In this document: positions 16,313-24,060 of the stretch, piece by piece
Layout of the letters: each line of letters opens with the position of its first letter
Numbering within the stretch: position 1 is the stretch's first letter
Source of the DNA: Cellulomonas uda
GTDB taxonomy: Bacteria > Actinomycetota > Actinomycetes > Actinomycetales > Cellulomonadaceae
DNA: 33,933 bases
Assembly (NCBI RefSeq): GCF_006538705.1
Contig: NZ_BJLP01000045.1
Coordinates: forward strand, 1 to 33,933
Reading direction: 5' to 3'
Translations under genes and position numbers: made by a program
Notes under the pieces: generated by a model
Databases searched by the model: none
What the model was told of the DNA's origin: nothing
What the model saw: the letters and a program-made list of their open reading frames with translations, nothing else

Positions 16313-19031
16313 GCGTCCGGCGCGTCAGCGCCTTGGCCACCTCGATCACGAGGAACACCATCACGGCGCCGAGCGCGGTGATGCCCCACTCACGCGCGCC
16401 GATCGCGGTCGAGCCGAACCAGTCGTGCATGAACGGCGCGTACGTGAACACGAGCTGCAGCACCAGCAGCGCCCCGGCCGCGACCCACACGAGCCGGTTC
16501 CCGACGAGCACGCGCCACGTGAGGCTCGTCGAGCCCAGGAACCGGCAGTTGAGCAGGTAGGCGAGCTGGCCCAGCGCGAGCATGAGGACCGCGGAGGTCT
16601 GGGCGTACTCGTCGGACACCCCCAGCTGGTCCTTCTCGACGAGGAACACCGCGAGCGTGGCCGCACCGATCACGGCGGACGCCACGAGGATCAGGGTGAG
16701 CGAGCGCGCGGTGATGACGTGCGCGTCGGGCGAGCGCGGCGGGCGGGTCATGATGTCCGGCTCGGCGGGCTCACCCGCGAGCGCGAGCGACAGCGTCACC
16801 GCGGTGATGAGGTTGACCCACAGGATCTGCACGGGCGTGAGCGGCAGCGCGAGCCCGGCGAGCACCGCGACGAGGATGACGAGCGACTGCGCGCCGTTGG
16901 TCGGCAGCAGGAACGCCACGGACTTGCGGATGTTGTCGTAGATCCGCCGCCCCTCCTCGACCGCACGCTCGATGGTCGCGAAGTTGTCGTCGGCGAGGAC
17001 GATGTCTGCGGCCTCCTTGGTGGCCTCGGTGCCCTTGATGCCCATCGCGATGCCCACGTCGGCCCGCGTGAGCGCGGGGGCGTCGTTGACGCCGTCGCCC
17101 GTCATCGCGACGACCTCGCGGTGCGACTGCAGCGCACGCACGATGCGGATCTTGTGCTCGGGCGACGTGCGCGCGAACACGTCGACGCCGCGCACGCGCC
17201 GGCGCAGCTGCTCGTTGGACATGGCCTCGAGCTCGGCGCCCGTGATGACCTCGGCGTCGTCGTTCGGCTCACCCGCCTCGCCTGCCACGCGTCCGCCGAC
17301 GATGCCGAGCTCACGCGCGATCGCGAGCGCGGTGCCCGCGTGGTCGCCCGTGATCATCTTGACCCGGATGCCCGCGCGGTGGCAGTCGGCGATCGCCGCG
17401 ACCGCCTCGGGGCGCGGCGGGTCCACGATGCCGAACAGACCCAGGAGCTCGAGCTCGGTGCCCACGTCGTCGCCGGTCAGCCCGGTCTCGCCCGTCGCGT
17501 CGCGCCGGGCGGCCGCGAGCACGCGCAGGCCCTGCGCGCCGAGCTCGTCGATCTGCCGTTCCCAGTACGCGGTGTCCAGCGGTGCGGAGCCGTAGTCGTC
17601 GCGCTGCGTGGTGCACCGGTCGAGCAGGCGGTCGGGCGCACCGAGGAGGTGCACGACGCGCGTGTCGTCGCCCAGGTCGTCGAGCGTCGCGGCGAACTTC
17701 GTCGACGACTCGAACGGCACCTGCGCGAGCCGCTCGCCGACCTCCCGGTAGCCGAGCTTGTCGCCCAGCACGACGACCGCGCCCTCGGTGGGCTGCCCGA
17801 CGATCCCCCAGCGCCCGTCGGTCTGCACGGCGCGCGCGTCGTTGCACCGGACCCCGGCGCCGACGAGCGCGGCGAGGTCCGCCCGGGCGTCGAGCTCGAC
17901 CAGGTCACCTGGCCCGTCGTCGTCGTGCAGGCGCACCGCACCCACGGGCTCGTACCCGAGGCCCTCGACGTCGTACGTCGCCTCGGGCGTGACGACGGTG
18001 CGCACCGTCATCTCGTTGCGCGTGAGCGTGCCGGTCTTGTCGGAGCAGATCGTCGTGACGGACCCGAGGCCCTCCACGGACGTGAGCTTGCGGGTGATCG
18101 CGTGGCGCCTCGCCATCTGCTGCACACCCAGCGCGAGCGTCACGGTGACGAGCGCCGGCAGCCCCTCGGGGACGGCGGCGACCGCGAACCCGATCGCCGC
18201 GGACACGAGCTCGTCGAGCGCGAAGTCGTGGATCACGCGGCCGATGACGAGCATCGCGGCGGCCATGAGCAGGATCAGCAGGCTGAGCTGCTTCCCGAGC
18301 CGCGCGAGCTGGCGCGTGAGCGGGGTGTCGAGGTGGTCGACCTCCGCGACGAGCTGCTGGATCCGTCCGATCTCCGTGGCACCCGCGGTCGCGGTGACGA
18401 CCGCGACCCCGCGCCCGGCCGTGACGATCGTGCCGGAGAACAGCATCGAGGACCGGTCCCCCACGCCCGCATCCGCGCCGACCGGCTCCACGTCCTTGCT
18501 CGCGGGCACCGACTCGCCCGTGAGCGCGGCCTCGTCGACCTGCAAGGTCGTCGCCTCGACGAGCCGCGCGTCCGCGGGCACGCGGTCGCCGGACCGCACC
18601 CGCACCACGTCACCCGGCACCAGGTCGTCGGCCGCGACCGTGCGCCACTGCCCGTCGCGCCGCGCGTCCGCCTCGAGCGACAGCATCGTCGCGATGCCCG
18701 CGAGCGCCTTATCCGCGCGCCCCTCCTGCACGAACCCGACGACCGCGTTGGCGACCGCGACCGCGAGGATCACCGCGAAGTCGACCCAGTCGCTCAGGAT
18801 CGCCTTGAGCACCGCCGCGGCGAGCAGGATGTAGATGAGCACGTCGTCGAAGTGCTCGAGGAACCGCAGCACGACGTTCTTGCGCGGCGGCTCGGGCAGC
18901 CGGTTCGGGCCGACCTCGGCGAGCCTACGTGCGGCCTCGGACTCAGTGAGGCCGTCCGGCGTGCTGGCGAGGGTCGCGAGCACCGCATCGGGTGTCTCGG
19001 CGTGGGCGACGAGCTCCGGCGCGACCGTCAT
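16302..19031 (-). CDS. P-type (P2-like) cation-transporting ATPase
   Basis: A 909-residue membrane pump. Features in order: amino-terminal cation-ATPase domain with [17 protein letters not shown]; the actuator loop [11 protein letters not shown]; a PEGLP motif in the fourth membrane helix; the phosphorylation site D331 in [15 protein letters not shown]; the nucleotide-binding domain; the MITGDH and [11 protein letters not shown] hinge; and six C-terminal helices. It resembles SERCA/PacL and mycobacterial CtpF-type pumps. In helix 5 the SERCA calcium-site Glu is replaced (TNGAQS where SERCA has SNVGEV), and in helix 6 NLITAV has Ala where SERCA has Asp, so calcium specificity is not assured. 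ATG 19031 follows GAGAGG; more upstream in-frame sequence lies opposite truA and lacks conserved sequence. Confidence 0.92.
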   Translation of the reverse strand: MTVAPELVAHAETPDAVLATLASTPDGLTESEAARRLAEVGPNRLPEPPRKNVVLRFLEHFDDVLIYILLAAAVLKAILSDWVDFAVILAVAVANAVVGFVQEGRADKALAGIATMLSLEADARRDGQWRTVAADDLVPGDVVRVRSGDRVPADARLVEATTLQVDEAALTGESVPASKDVEPVGADAGVGDRSSMLFSGTIVTAGRGVAVVTATAGATEIGRIQQLVAEVDHLDTPLTRQLARLGKQLSLLILLMAAAMLVIGRVIHDFALDELVSAAIGFAVAAVPEGLPALVTVTLALGVQQMARRHAITRKLTSVEGLGSVTTICSDKTGTLTRNEMTVRTVVTPEATYDVEGLGYEPVGAVRLHDDDGPGDLVELDARADLAALVGAGVRCNDARAVQTDGRWGIVGQPTEGAVVVLGDKLGYREVGERLAQVPFESSTKFAATLDDLGDDTRVVHLLGAPDRLLDRCTTQRDDYGSAPLDTAYWERQIDELGAQGLRVLAAARRDATGETGLTGDDVGTELELLGLFGIVDPPRPEAVAAIADCHRAGIRVKMITGDHAGTALAIARELGIVGGRVAGEAGEPNDDAEVITGAELEAMSNEQLRRRVRGVDVFARTSPEHKIRIVRALQSHREVVAMTGDGVNDAPALTRADVGIAMGIKGTEATKEAADIVLADDNFATIERAVEEGRRIYDNIRKSVAFLLPTNGAQSLVILVAVLAGLALPLTPVQILWVNLITAVTLSLALAGEPAEPDIMTRPPRSPDAHVITARSLTLILVASAVIGAATLAVFLVEKDQLGVSDEYAQTSAVLMLALGQLAYLLNCRFLGSTSLTWRVLVGNRLVWVAAGALLVLQLVFTYAPFMHDWFGSTAIGAREWGITALGAVMVFLVIEVAKALTRRTLRD

Positions 19032-19180
19032 GGCGAGGCCTCTCGACGTGCGGGCAGCGGTCCGCCCCCAGGCTCTCGCGACCCTCGCCGCCCGACGTGG
19101 GACGACCGGCTCAGCTGCGCCCGAAGGCGACGCATGCCTCATCCTGGCCGGGTCCGCCGCCGCGCGCACCCGCCGCGCGT

Positions 19181-20074
19181 TCAGCAGCAGTCGACCGCCG
19201 GGCGCACCTCGTGCTCGCCGCGCCGCGCGCGCGTCTGCTCCGCGCGTGCCTCCAGCTCCTCGTCCGCCGGGTACTCCACGGCCTCCAGCGTCAACCCGTG
19301 CGCGGCGACCACGTGCGCGGCCGCGTCCCGCCGCCGCGCGGCGAGGACCTCCCCCGGCCACGACACCGCGCGCCGCCCCTCGCCCACGGCCAGGCTCGCG
19401 CCGACGAGCGAGCGCACCATCGAGTGGCAGAACGCGTCGGCCTGCACAGTCGCGACGACGAGCCCGGCATCGGCACCCTCCGTCGGTCGGGTCCACTCGA
19501 AGCGCTCGAGCGTGCGGATGGTCGTCGCGTCCGGTCGCGGCTTGCAGTACGCCGCGAAGTCGTGCAGCCCGACGAGCGCCGCGGCGGCCTCGTGCATCGC
19601 CGCCACGTCCAGCGCCCGCGCGTGCCACAGCACGTGGCTGCGCGTGAGCGGGTCGCGCGCCGCCGCGTCGTCGCACACCCGGTAGGAGTACCGGCGGCGC
19701 AGCGCCGAGAACCGCGCGTCGAACCCCGGCGGCGCGAGCGTCACACGGTGCACGACGAGGTCCGGCGGCAGCACCCCTGCCAGCCGCGTGACCACCGCGT
19801 CGAGCGGGTCACGCTCGCTACGCCCCTGTGCCGCCGCGAGCGCCTCGTCGTCCACGTCCACGTGCGCGACCTGCCCACGTGCGTGCACCCCGGCGTCGGT
19901 ACGCCCTGCGACGACGAGCCGCGGCGCGGGCACCCCGCGCGGACCCGTGCGCAGGATCGTCGCGAGCCCGTCCTCGAGCGTCCCCTGCACGGTCCGCAGC
20001 GCGGGCTGACGCGCCCACCCGGCGAAGTCGCTCCCGTCGTACGCGAGATCCAGACGCAGGCGCACGGCATTCAC
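19181..20074 (-). CDS. truA: tRNA pseudouridine(38-40) synthase
   Basis: Isomerises uridines 38-40 in the anticodon arm of many tRNAs. The 297-residue product carries the catalytic Asp (D60) in AGRTDAGVHARGQVAHVD, plus RLRLDLAYDGSDFAGWARQP at the start and RRRYSYRV and DAFCHSMVRSLVGA further on. GTG 20074 is supported by TAGCGT exactly 6 nt upstream on the minus strand, giving a leaderless mRNA. In related genomes truA usually follows rplQ directly; here it has its own promoter and is about 10 kb away. The last ~25 residues are charged and end in CC, which is unusual but unassigned. Confidence 0.96.
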   Translation of the reverse strand: MNAVRLRLDLAYDGSDFAGWARQPALRTVQGTLEDGLATILRTGPRGVPAPRLVVAGRTDAGVHARGQVAHVDVDDEALAAAQGRSERDPLDAVVTRLAGVLPPDLVVHRVTLAPPGFDARFSALRRRYSYRVCDDAAARDPLTRSHVLWHARALDVAAMHEAAAALVGLHDFAAYCKPRPDATTIRTLERFEWTRPTEGADAGLVVATVQADAFCHSMVRSLVGASLAVGEGRRAVSWPGEVLAARRRDAAAHVVAAHGLTLEAVEYPADEELEARAEQTRARRGEHEVRPAVDCC

Positions 20075-20080
20075 GCCGCC

Positions 20081-20086
20081 ACGCTA
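20081..20086 (-). promoter_or_regulatory. Putative leaderless -10 element of truA
   Basis: TAGCGT on the minus strand, 6 nt before the truA GTG at 20074. Confidence 0.5.
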
Positions 20087-20158
20087 CCGGCCCAGCCGAC
20101 CTGCTCCGCCCCGGACCGGCGACGACCCGCACGCACGGTTGTCCACAGCCCGCGCTGA

Positions 20159-20569
20159 AGCTCTTGTCGCGGGCCCGACTCGCTGGCAGGGTGCTCGACG
20201 ACGTACGCACTCGTCCTCGGCGCGGTCGTCGTCCCGGCGCTCGTCGCCTGGATCGCTCACCGGGGCAGCCGATGGACCCGCCCGACGTCAGGCGCGCTCC
20301 GCTGGGCCATCCACAGGGCGCGTCCGCTGCGCCGGGCCGCAGCCGGGTGGTGGACCGCGAACGTCGGCCGCGTCGTCCCCGCGTTCAGCCGAATCCCTAC
20401 TGCGTGGGACGCTGCGGCGCCGAACCTCGGGAGGCGGTTCGTGCGCATCGAGACTGCCTCCGGCACGTTCGTCGGCGGCTGGTTCGGCGAGAACAGCTTC
20501 GTGAGCACCTACCCGGAGCCGCACCGAATTGGCCACCGCACCATCGACTGGAGGAGCCACCCGTGGTGA
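20159..20569 (+). pseudogene. DUF6338-like gene, 5'-truncated remnant
   Basis: An open frame of 136 codons with no ATG, GTG or TTG before the conserved part. It reads a hydrophobic stretch (TYALVLGAVVVPALVAWIAHRG), then TAWDAAAPNLGRRFVRIETASG and TFVGGWFGENSFVSTYPEP, which I recognise as the carboxyl half of DUF6338 membrane proteins of actinobacteria (RFVRV-GTWVGGWxG-S-YPEP). The amino-terminal half with its first membrane helices is missing; upstream is a stop at 20156 and unrelated sequence. The 3' end looks intact because its TGA overlaps the next gene's GTG as GTGA. An IS110 remnant lies 200 bp downstream. Confidence 0.65.
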
Positions 20570-20760
20570 CTAGCGAACCGCACGCACATCGACGCGCGGC
20601 CGACGGCTCCCCGCGCCCGCTGCGGATGCTCATCCAGGAGGGCCAGCGCGGCGCAACACCGGTCGCCACGCGGCTCCCCGCGTCGACAGCGCCCAAGACA
20701 CCACCCCCCGGCAGCGCCGGCTCGTCCACCGCTGCGAAGAAGCTCAACGCGCAGCCCTGA
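20566..20760 (+). CDS. Small Pro/Thr-rich protein downstream of the DUF6338 remnant
   Basis: A 64-residue open frame starting with GTG that overlaps the DUF6338 stop by 4 nt and is preceded by a strong GGAGGAG (20550-20556, 9-nt spacing). The sequence is basic and low in complexity (RRAADGSPRPLRMLIQEGQ, then Pro/Thr/Ala/Ser-rich with KKLNAQP at the end). Small disordered proteins of this style often follow DUF6338 genes in actinobacteria, as far as I recall. The translation signals look genuine, but with the upstream gene truncated it may no longer be expressed. Confidence 0.5.
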   Translation: MTSEPHAHRRAADGSPRPLRMLIQEGQRGATPVATRLPASTAPKTPPPGSAGSSTAAKKLNAQP

Positions 20761-20767
20761 AGGACCC

Positions 20768-21049
20768 GTGCCGCGGCACACGGTTGGCCGCAAGTCCGAC
20801 ACCCTCGATGCCGAGAACGCCGCACGAGCCGTTCTGGCCGGCTTCGCGACTGCCACTCCCGTGAGCGCCGACGGTGCCGCAGAGATGATTCGGCAGCTGA
20901 AGATCGCCCACGACCAGGCCGTCGAGCGCCGATCTGCAGCCATGGTGACGATGAAGGCGATGCTCGTGCACGCACCCGACGAACTGCGTCGAGAGACCGC
21001 ACTCAAGACCCCGGATGCGCGGCCGAGACATCGATGCGCGGCCGATTGA
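20768..21049 (+). pseudogene. IS110-family transposase fragment
   Basis: A 93-codon frame whose reading GRKSDTLDAENAARAVLAG, then ADGAAEMIRQLKIAHDQAV and MVTMKAMLVHAPDELRRE matches the part of IS110/IS1111 transposases just after the first DEDD residues (R-GKSD-xDA-AARAVL-G, IRQL-A, LKA-LV-AP-ELR). The first catalytic residue region and the whole carboxyl half with the catalytic serine are missing; after residue ~77 the sequence is unrelated and ends near a short direct repeat (GATGCGCGGCCGA at 21014 and 21033). No ends or non-coding guide-RNA region of an IS110 element could be recognised. A dead mobile-element relic. The line 20881-20940 has 63% GC, below the surroundings. Confidence 0.8.
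21014..21045. repeat. 13-bp direct repeat at the IS110 fragment end
   Basis: GATGCGCGGCCGA at 21014-21026 and 21033-21045, 6 bp apart, exactly where similarity to IS110 transposases stops. It may mark the deletion or recombination junction. Confidence 0.7.
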
Positions 21050-21128
21050 CCCGGCTTGTCCCGGGACCTTCGTCTCGGTGGTCAGTCGGGGCGGCTTGTC
21101 GCGCTCCACGTGGGCGCGGGGCGTCCTC

Positions 21129-21134
21129 TAGCGT
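21129..21134 (+). promoter_or_regulatory. Putative leaderless -10 element of the ROK-like kinase gene
   Basis: TAGCGT, 6 nt before the GTG at 21141. Confidence 0.5.
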
Positions 21135-21140
21135 GGCGGT

Positions 21141-21908
21141 GTGCCTGAGGTGGAGCCGTACACGCTCGCCGTGGACTGCGGCGGGGGTGGCATCAAGGCG
21201 TCGGTGCTCGACGCGGCCGGCACGTTGCACGCGCCCGCGGTGCGGGTGCCCACGCCGTACCCGTTGCCGCCGCAGCGGTTGGTGGAGACGATCGCGGGGA
21301 TCGCGGCGGACCTGCCGCGCGCGGACCGGCTGACGGTCGGGATGCCGGGGATGATCCGGCACGGCGTGGTCGTCGCGACCCCGCACTACGTGACGAAGCA
21401 CGGGCCGCGGACGGCGGTCGACCCGGACCTCGTCGTGGCGTGGGCGGGGTGCGACATCCGCGCGGCGCTCGAGGCCGGGCTGGGGCTGGCGACGATCGTG
21501 CTGAACGACGCCGAGGTGCACGGGGCGGGCGTGGTCTCGGGGACGGGGCTGGAGCTGGTGCTGACGCTCGGCACGGGGCTCGGGTCGGCGCTGTTCGACG
21601 GCGGGGCGATCGCGCCGCACCTGGAGCTGTCGCACGCGCCGGTGCGCCGCGCGGTGACGTACGACGAGTACATCGGGCAGCCTGAGCGGCGTCGGCTGGG
21701 CAACGCGCTGTGGTCGCGGCGCGTGCAGCGCGTGGTCGAGGGGTTCCGGCCGGTGTTCCACTGGGACCGCCTCTACCTGGGCGGGGGCAACGCGCGGCAC
21801 GTGACACCGACGGTCCGGGAGCGGCTCGGTGACGACGTCGTCGTCGTGCCGAACCAGGCCGGGATCGTCGGCGGCGTGCGGGCATGGACGTTGACGCGCG
21901 CGCGCTGA
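21141..21908 (+). CDS. ROK/polyphosphate-glucokinase-like sugar kinase
   Basis: A 255-residue actin-fold kinase. Phosphate-binding loop AVDCGGGGIKASVLD (D12), VGMPGMIRHGVVVATPHYV, catalytic-base candidate D123 in LNDAEVHG, second phosphate loop LTLGTGLGSALFDGG, HLELSHAPV and adenosine-site YLGGGNARH near 200. Size and motif order match polyphosphate glucokinase (PpgK) of actinobacteria, which phosphorylates glucose with polyphosphate or ATP. Unlike true ROK repressors and kinases there is no cysteine-rich zinc motif and no helix-turn-helix. Phosphoryl donor and sugar are not decided, so no gene symbol is given. GTG 21141 fits the leaderless arrangement. It is followed after 39 bp by the paralogue pair but each has its own -10. 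Confidence 0.82.
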   Translation: MPEVEPYTLAVDCGGGGIKASVLDAAGTLHAPAVRVPTPYPLPPQRLVETIAGIAADLPRADRLTVGMPGMIRHGVVVATPHYVTKHGPRTAVDPDLVVAWAGCDIRAALEAGLGLATIVLNDAEVHGAGVVSGTGLELVLTLGTGLGSALFDGGAIAPHLELSHAPVRRAVTYDEYIGQPERRRLGNALWSRRVQRVVEGFRPVFHWDRLYLGGGNARHVTPTVRERLGDDVVVVPNQAGIVGGVRAWTLTRAR

Positions 21909-21933
21909 TGCCGTGTCGGCTCGCCGGCGCCGT

Positions 21934-21939
21934 TACCGT
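21934..21939 (+). promoter_or_regulatory. Putative near-leaderless -10 element
   Basis: TACCGT, 8 nt before the ATG at 21948. Confidence 0.4.
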
Positions 21940-21947
21940 GTCCCGCC

Positions 21948-22871
21948 ATGGGCTGGTTCTCCCGACGACCTGACGACGACCCGACGACGGCCGCTGCGAC
22001 CGGTGGGGACGCCTTCGCCGACGACGGGCTCGCGCCGCTCGGCCGCGCGGACGCGGACTGGCTGCGGTCCGCCGCGCTCGCGGGGTTCACGCGCATCGGA
22101 GTCCCGGGGGTCGAGGCACGCGCCGACCACCTGGTCGACGCGGCGGGCAAGCGGTACGGGCTGACGAACCTCGCAGCGCTGCTCGCGCAGCAGGACCGCG
22201 CGCAGTGGCAGGGGGTCGTGGACACGCACGTGAGCTCGCTCGCGCTCGCGCTGCGGCGGGCGGAGTCGACGTACGACGAGGTCGCGCACCTCCTGGTCGC
22301 GCGCGTCATGGTCGAGGCGGACCTGCCGGTGCTGCCGCCGGACGCCGGTCCGTCGCTCGGCGGCGGGCTGTGCGTGCGCGCGGCGATCGACTACCCCGAG
22401 TCGGTGTCGGTGCTGTACGACGACCGGCTGGGCGGCTGGGAGGTCACCGGGGACGCGGCGCTCGCGGGTCTGCGCCGCCTGCCGGCGCCCGCGCACGAGA
22501 CGTTCGAGCACGACGTGCACCTGTTCGAGGCGGCGGACTTCTTCGGTGCATCGCGCGTGCTGGTGCACGACGAGCTGCTCGACTCGGTCGGTCTCACCGA
22601 CCGGCCGTACGGCACGCTCGTCGTGCTGCCCGCGCGTGCGCTGCTCGGCGTGCACGTGCTGCGCGACGCCACCGTGGTCCACGCGCTGCACCTCATGGCG
22701 CAGCTCGCGCGCGCCGGGCAGTCGCAGCCGGGCGCCATGAGCCCGCACGTGTACTTCCGCACGCCCGACGGCACGCTGCAGCAGGTCACGCGGTACTCGG
22801 ACGAGAAGATCGACGTCCTCGTGGAGGGTGCGTTCGCGGACGCGATGCGGGCCGCGCGGCTCGTCGACTGA
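21948..22871 (+). CDS. Actinobacterial protein of unknown function, long paralogue
   Basis: I do not recognise this 307-residue soluble protein. There is no signal peptide or membrane helix. Residues ~1-150 are mostly helical by composition (DWLRSAALAGFTRIGVPGVEARADHLVD; QWQGVVDTHVSSLALALRR). Residues ~150-307 are a mixed alpha/beta domain that is repeated in the next gene: LRRLPAPAHETFEHDVHLF, GTLVVLPARALLGVHVLRD, ALHLMAQLA, HVYFRTPDGTLQQVTRYSDEKIDVLVEGAFADAM. The ATG at 21948 follows TACCGT by 8 nt. The neighbour shares only the C-terminal domain, so this copy has an extra amino-terminal domain. Confidence 0.75.
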   Translation: MGWFSRRPDDDPTTAAATGGDAFADDGLAPLGRADADWLRSAALAGFTRIGVPGVEARADHLVDAAGKRYGLTNLAALLAQQDRAQWQGVVDTHVSSLALALRRAESTYDEVAHLLVARVMVEADLPVLPPDAGPSLGGGLCVRAAIDYPESVSVLYDDRLGGWEVTGDAALAGLRRLPAPAHETFEHDVHLFEAADFFGASRVLVHDELLDSVGLTDRPYGTLVVLPARALLGVHVLRDATVVHALHLMAQLARAGQSQPGAMSPHVYFRTPDGTLQQVTRYSDEKIDVLVEGAFADAMRAARLVD

Positions 22872-22889
22872 CCCGCGCCGGGCGCTCGG

Positions 22890-22895
22890 TACAGT
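22890..22895 (+). promoter_or_regulatory. Putative near-leaderless -10 element
   Basis: TACAGT, 9 nt before the ATG at 22905, which gives a leader of 0 to 3 nt. Confidence 0.5.
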
Positions 22896-22904
22896 CGGGG
22901 CACC

Positions 22905-23471
22905 ATGTCGAGCGAGACCCCGAGCCCCGAGCAGCCGCAGACCCCCGTCGTCGTCCCCCTGCCGGACGGCTCGTCCGCGACGCTGCGCGTGGGCGAGGCT
23001 CCCACGGTCGACGAGACGGTGCTGGCGGCACTGCGCGCCCTGCCCGCACCTGAGCACCAGGTCGCGTCGTTCGCGGTGCACGCGTTCTCGGGGGACTCGC
23101 TCACGGCCGGCCGCGTGCTCGCCGTCGAGGACCTGCTGGCGACGGTCGACGACGAGCCCGCACCGCACGGTCTGCTGGTCGCGGTGCCCGACGCGCGCTC
23201 GCTGCTGGTGCACGCGGTGCGCGACGAGCACGTGCTGCGCGCCGCGCACCTCATGGCGACCATCGCGCGGCTGCGGCAGGGCGAGGCGGACGCGATCGAC
23301 GCCGACGTGTTCTACCGCGCCCCGGACGGGACGCCGCAGCGCATCACGGCGCACGCCGACGCCGAGGTCGAGGTGCACGTCGAGGGCGCGTTCGCCGACA
23401 CGCTCGCGGCGATGGGCCTGATCGACCGCAGCCGCCGGGCGCGCCGCGCGGCGAAGCGCGCGAAGCGCTGA
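22905..23471 (+). CDS. Protein of unknown function, short paralogue of the preceding gene
   Basis: A 188-residue protein of unknown function, clearly paralogous to the carboxyl half of the product of 21948-22871: LRALPAPEHQVASFAVHAF, HGLLVAVPDARSLLVHAVRDEHVLRAAHLMATIA, DADVFYRAPDGTPQRITAHADAEVEVHVEGAFADTLAAMGLID. The shared block PDGTxQ(Q/R)(V/I)T...VxVEGAFAD is the most characteristic stretch. The carboxyl end is a basic tail (RSRRARRAAKRAKR) that could bind nucleic acid, lipid or an acidic partner; the long paralogue lacks it. It starts 33 bp after its paralogue with its own -10 hexamer. No catalytic motif is evident. Confidence 0.75.
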   Translation: MSSETPSPEQPQTPVVVPLPDGSSATLRVGEAPTVDETVLAALRALPAPEHQVASFAVHAFSGDSLTAGRVLAVEDLLATVDDEPAPHGLLVAVPDARSLLVHAVRDEHVLRAAHLMATIARLRQGEADAIDADVFYRAPDGTPQRITAHADAEVEVHVEGAFADTLAAMGLIDRSRRARRAAKRAKR

Positions 23472-23520
23472 CGAGATCCGCGCCGACGAGGTTCGCGCTG
23501 CCGCTGGCGTCCACCGCGGG

Positions 23521-23526
23521 CACGAT
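23521..23526 (+). promoter_or_regulatory. Putative leaderless -10 element of the DUF488 gene
   Basis: CACGAT, 6 nt before the ATG at 23533. Confidence 0.35.
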
Positions 23527-23532
23527 GGCTCG

Positions 23533-24060
23533 ATGACGAGCGAGCCCACCCTGTGGACCGTCGGGCACTCGACGCGCCCGTTCGACGAGCTGCGCGCGAT
23601 GCTCGACGACGCGGGGGTGACGTGCCTGGTGGACGTGCGCCGGTTCGCCGGCTCGCGCCGCAACCCGCAGTACTCCCCGGACGCGCTGCGCGAGCAGCTC
23701 GGTGACGCGTACCTCCCGCTGCCCGCCCTGGGTGGTCGTCGGACGCCCGCACCGGACTCCCCGAACGACGCGTGGCGCGTCGCGGCGTTCCGCGGCTACG
23801 CCGACCACCTCGCGTCCGACGAGTACACCGGCGCCCGCGCGCTGCTCATGGCCCGCGCGCACGCCGAGCGGTGCGCCGTGATGTGCGCCGAGGCCGTGTG
23901 GTGGCGGTGCCACCGGCGGCTGATCGCCGACGACCTCACGGCACGCGGCTGGCTCGTCCGGCACCTCATGGGCCCGGGCACGACGGTGACGCACCCGCTC
24001 AACCCCGCGGCACGGCTCGTCGACGGGACGCTGCGCTACCCCGCGGAGGGGACGGGCTGA
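23533..24060 (+). CDS. DUF488 family protein
   Basis: A 175-residue soluble protein of the DUF488 family. Typical marks: LWTVGHSTRPFDELRAML at the start, VDVRRFAGSRRNPQYSPDAL, LPALGGRR, and MCAEAVWWRCHRRLIADDL near 115-135, with the Cys-Ala-Glu and Cys-His cluster conserved in the family. The function is unsettled. FPGSRRNP usually has a proline where this protein has alanine (FAGSRRNP), a minor change. Its last 25 bp overlap the end of the convergent alpha/beta hydrolase gene, so the two transcripts would be antisense at their 3' ends. Confidence 0.9.
   Translation: MTSEPTLWTVGHSTRPFDELRAMLDDAGVTCLVDVRRFAGSRRNPQYSPDALREQLGDAYLPLPALGGRRTPAPDSPNDAWRVAAFRGYADHLASDEYTGARALLMARAHAERCAVMCAEAVWWRCHRRLIADDLTARGWLVRHLMGPGTTVTHPLNPAARLVDGTLRYPAEGTG

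Noticed and set aside
19032..19676. Upstream extension of the P-type ATPase frame
   Set aside because: It runs out of frame through truA and contains no conserved sequence; the ATG at 19031 directly precedes the family's amino-terminal domain.
16425..19685. A 1086-codon plus-strand frame opposite the P-type ATPase
   Set aside because: The minus strand encodes every P-type ATPase motif; the plus frame has none of any family.
20159..20440. Treating the DUF6338-like frame as an intact gene
   Set aside because: No ATG, GTG or TTG occurs in frame between the upstream stop at 20156 and the conserved carboxyl part; a CTG start at 20183 would still lack the amino-terminal half.
21141..21908. Calling the kinase ppgK outright
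   Set aside because: Motifs fit polyphosphate glucokinase, but donor and sugar specificity cannot be separated from other ROK-like kinases by reading alone.
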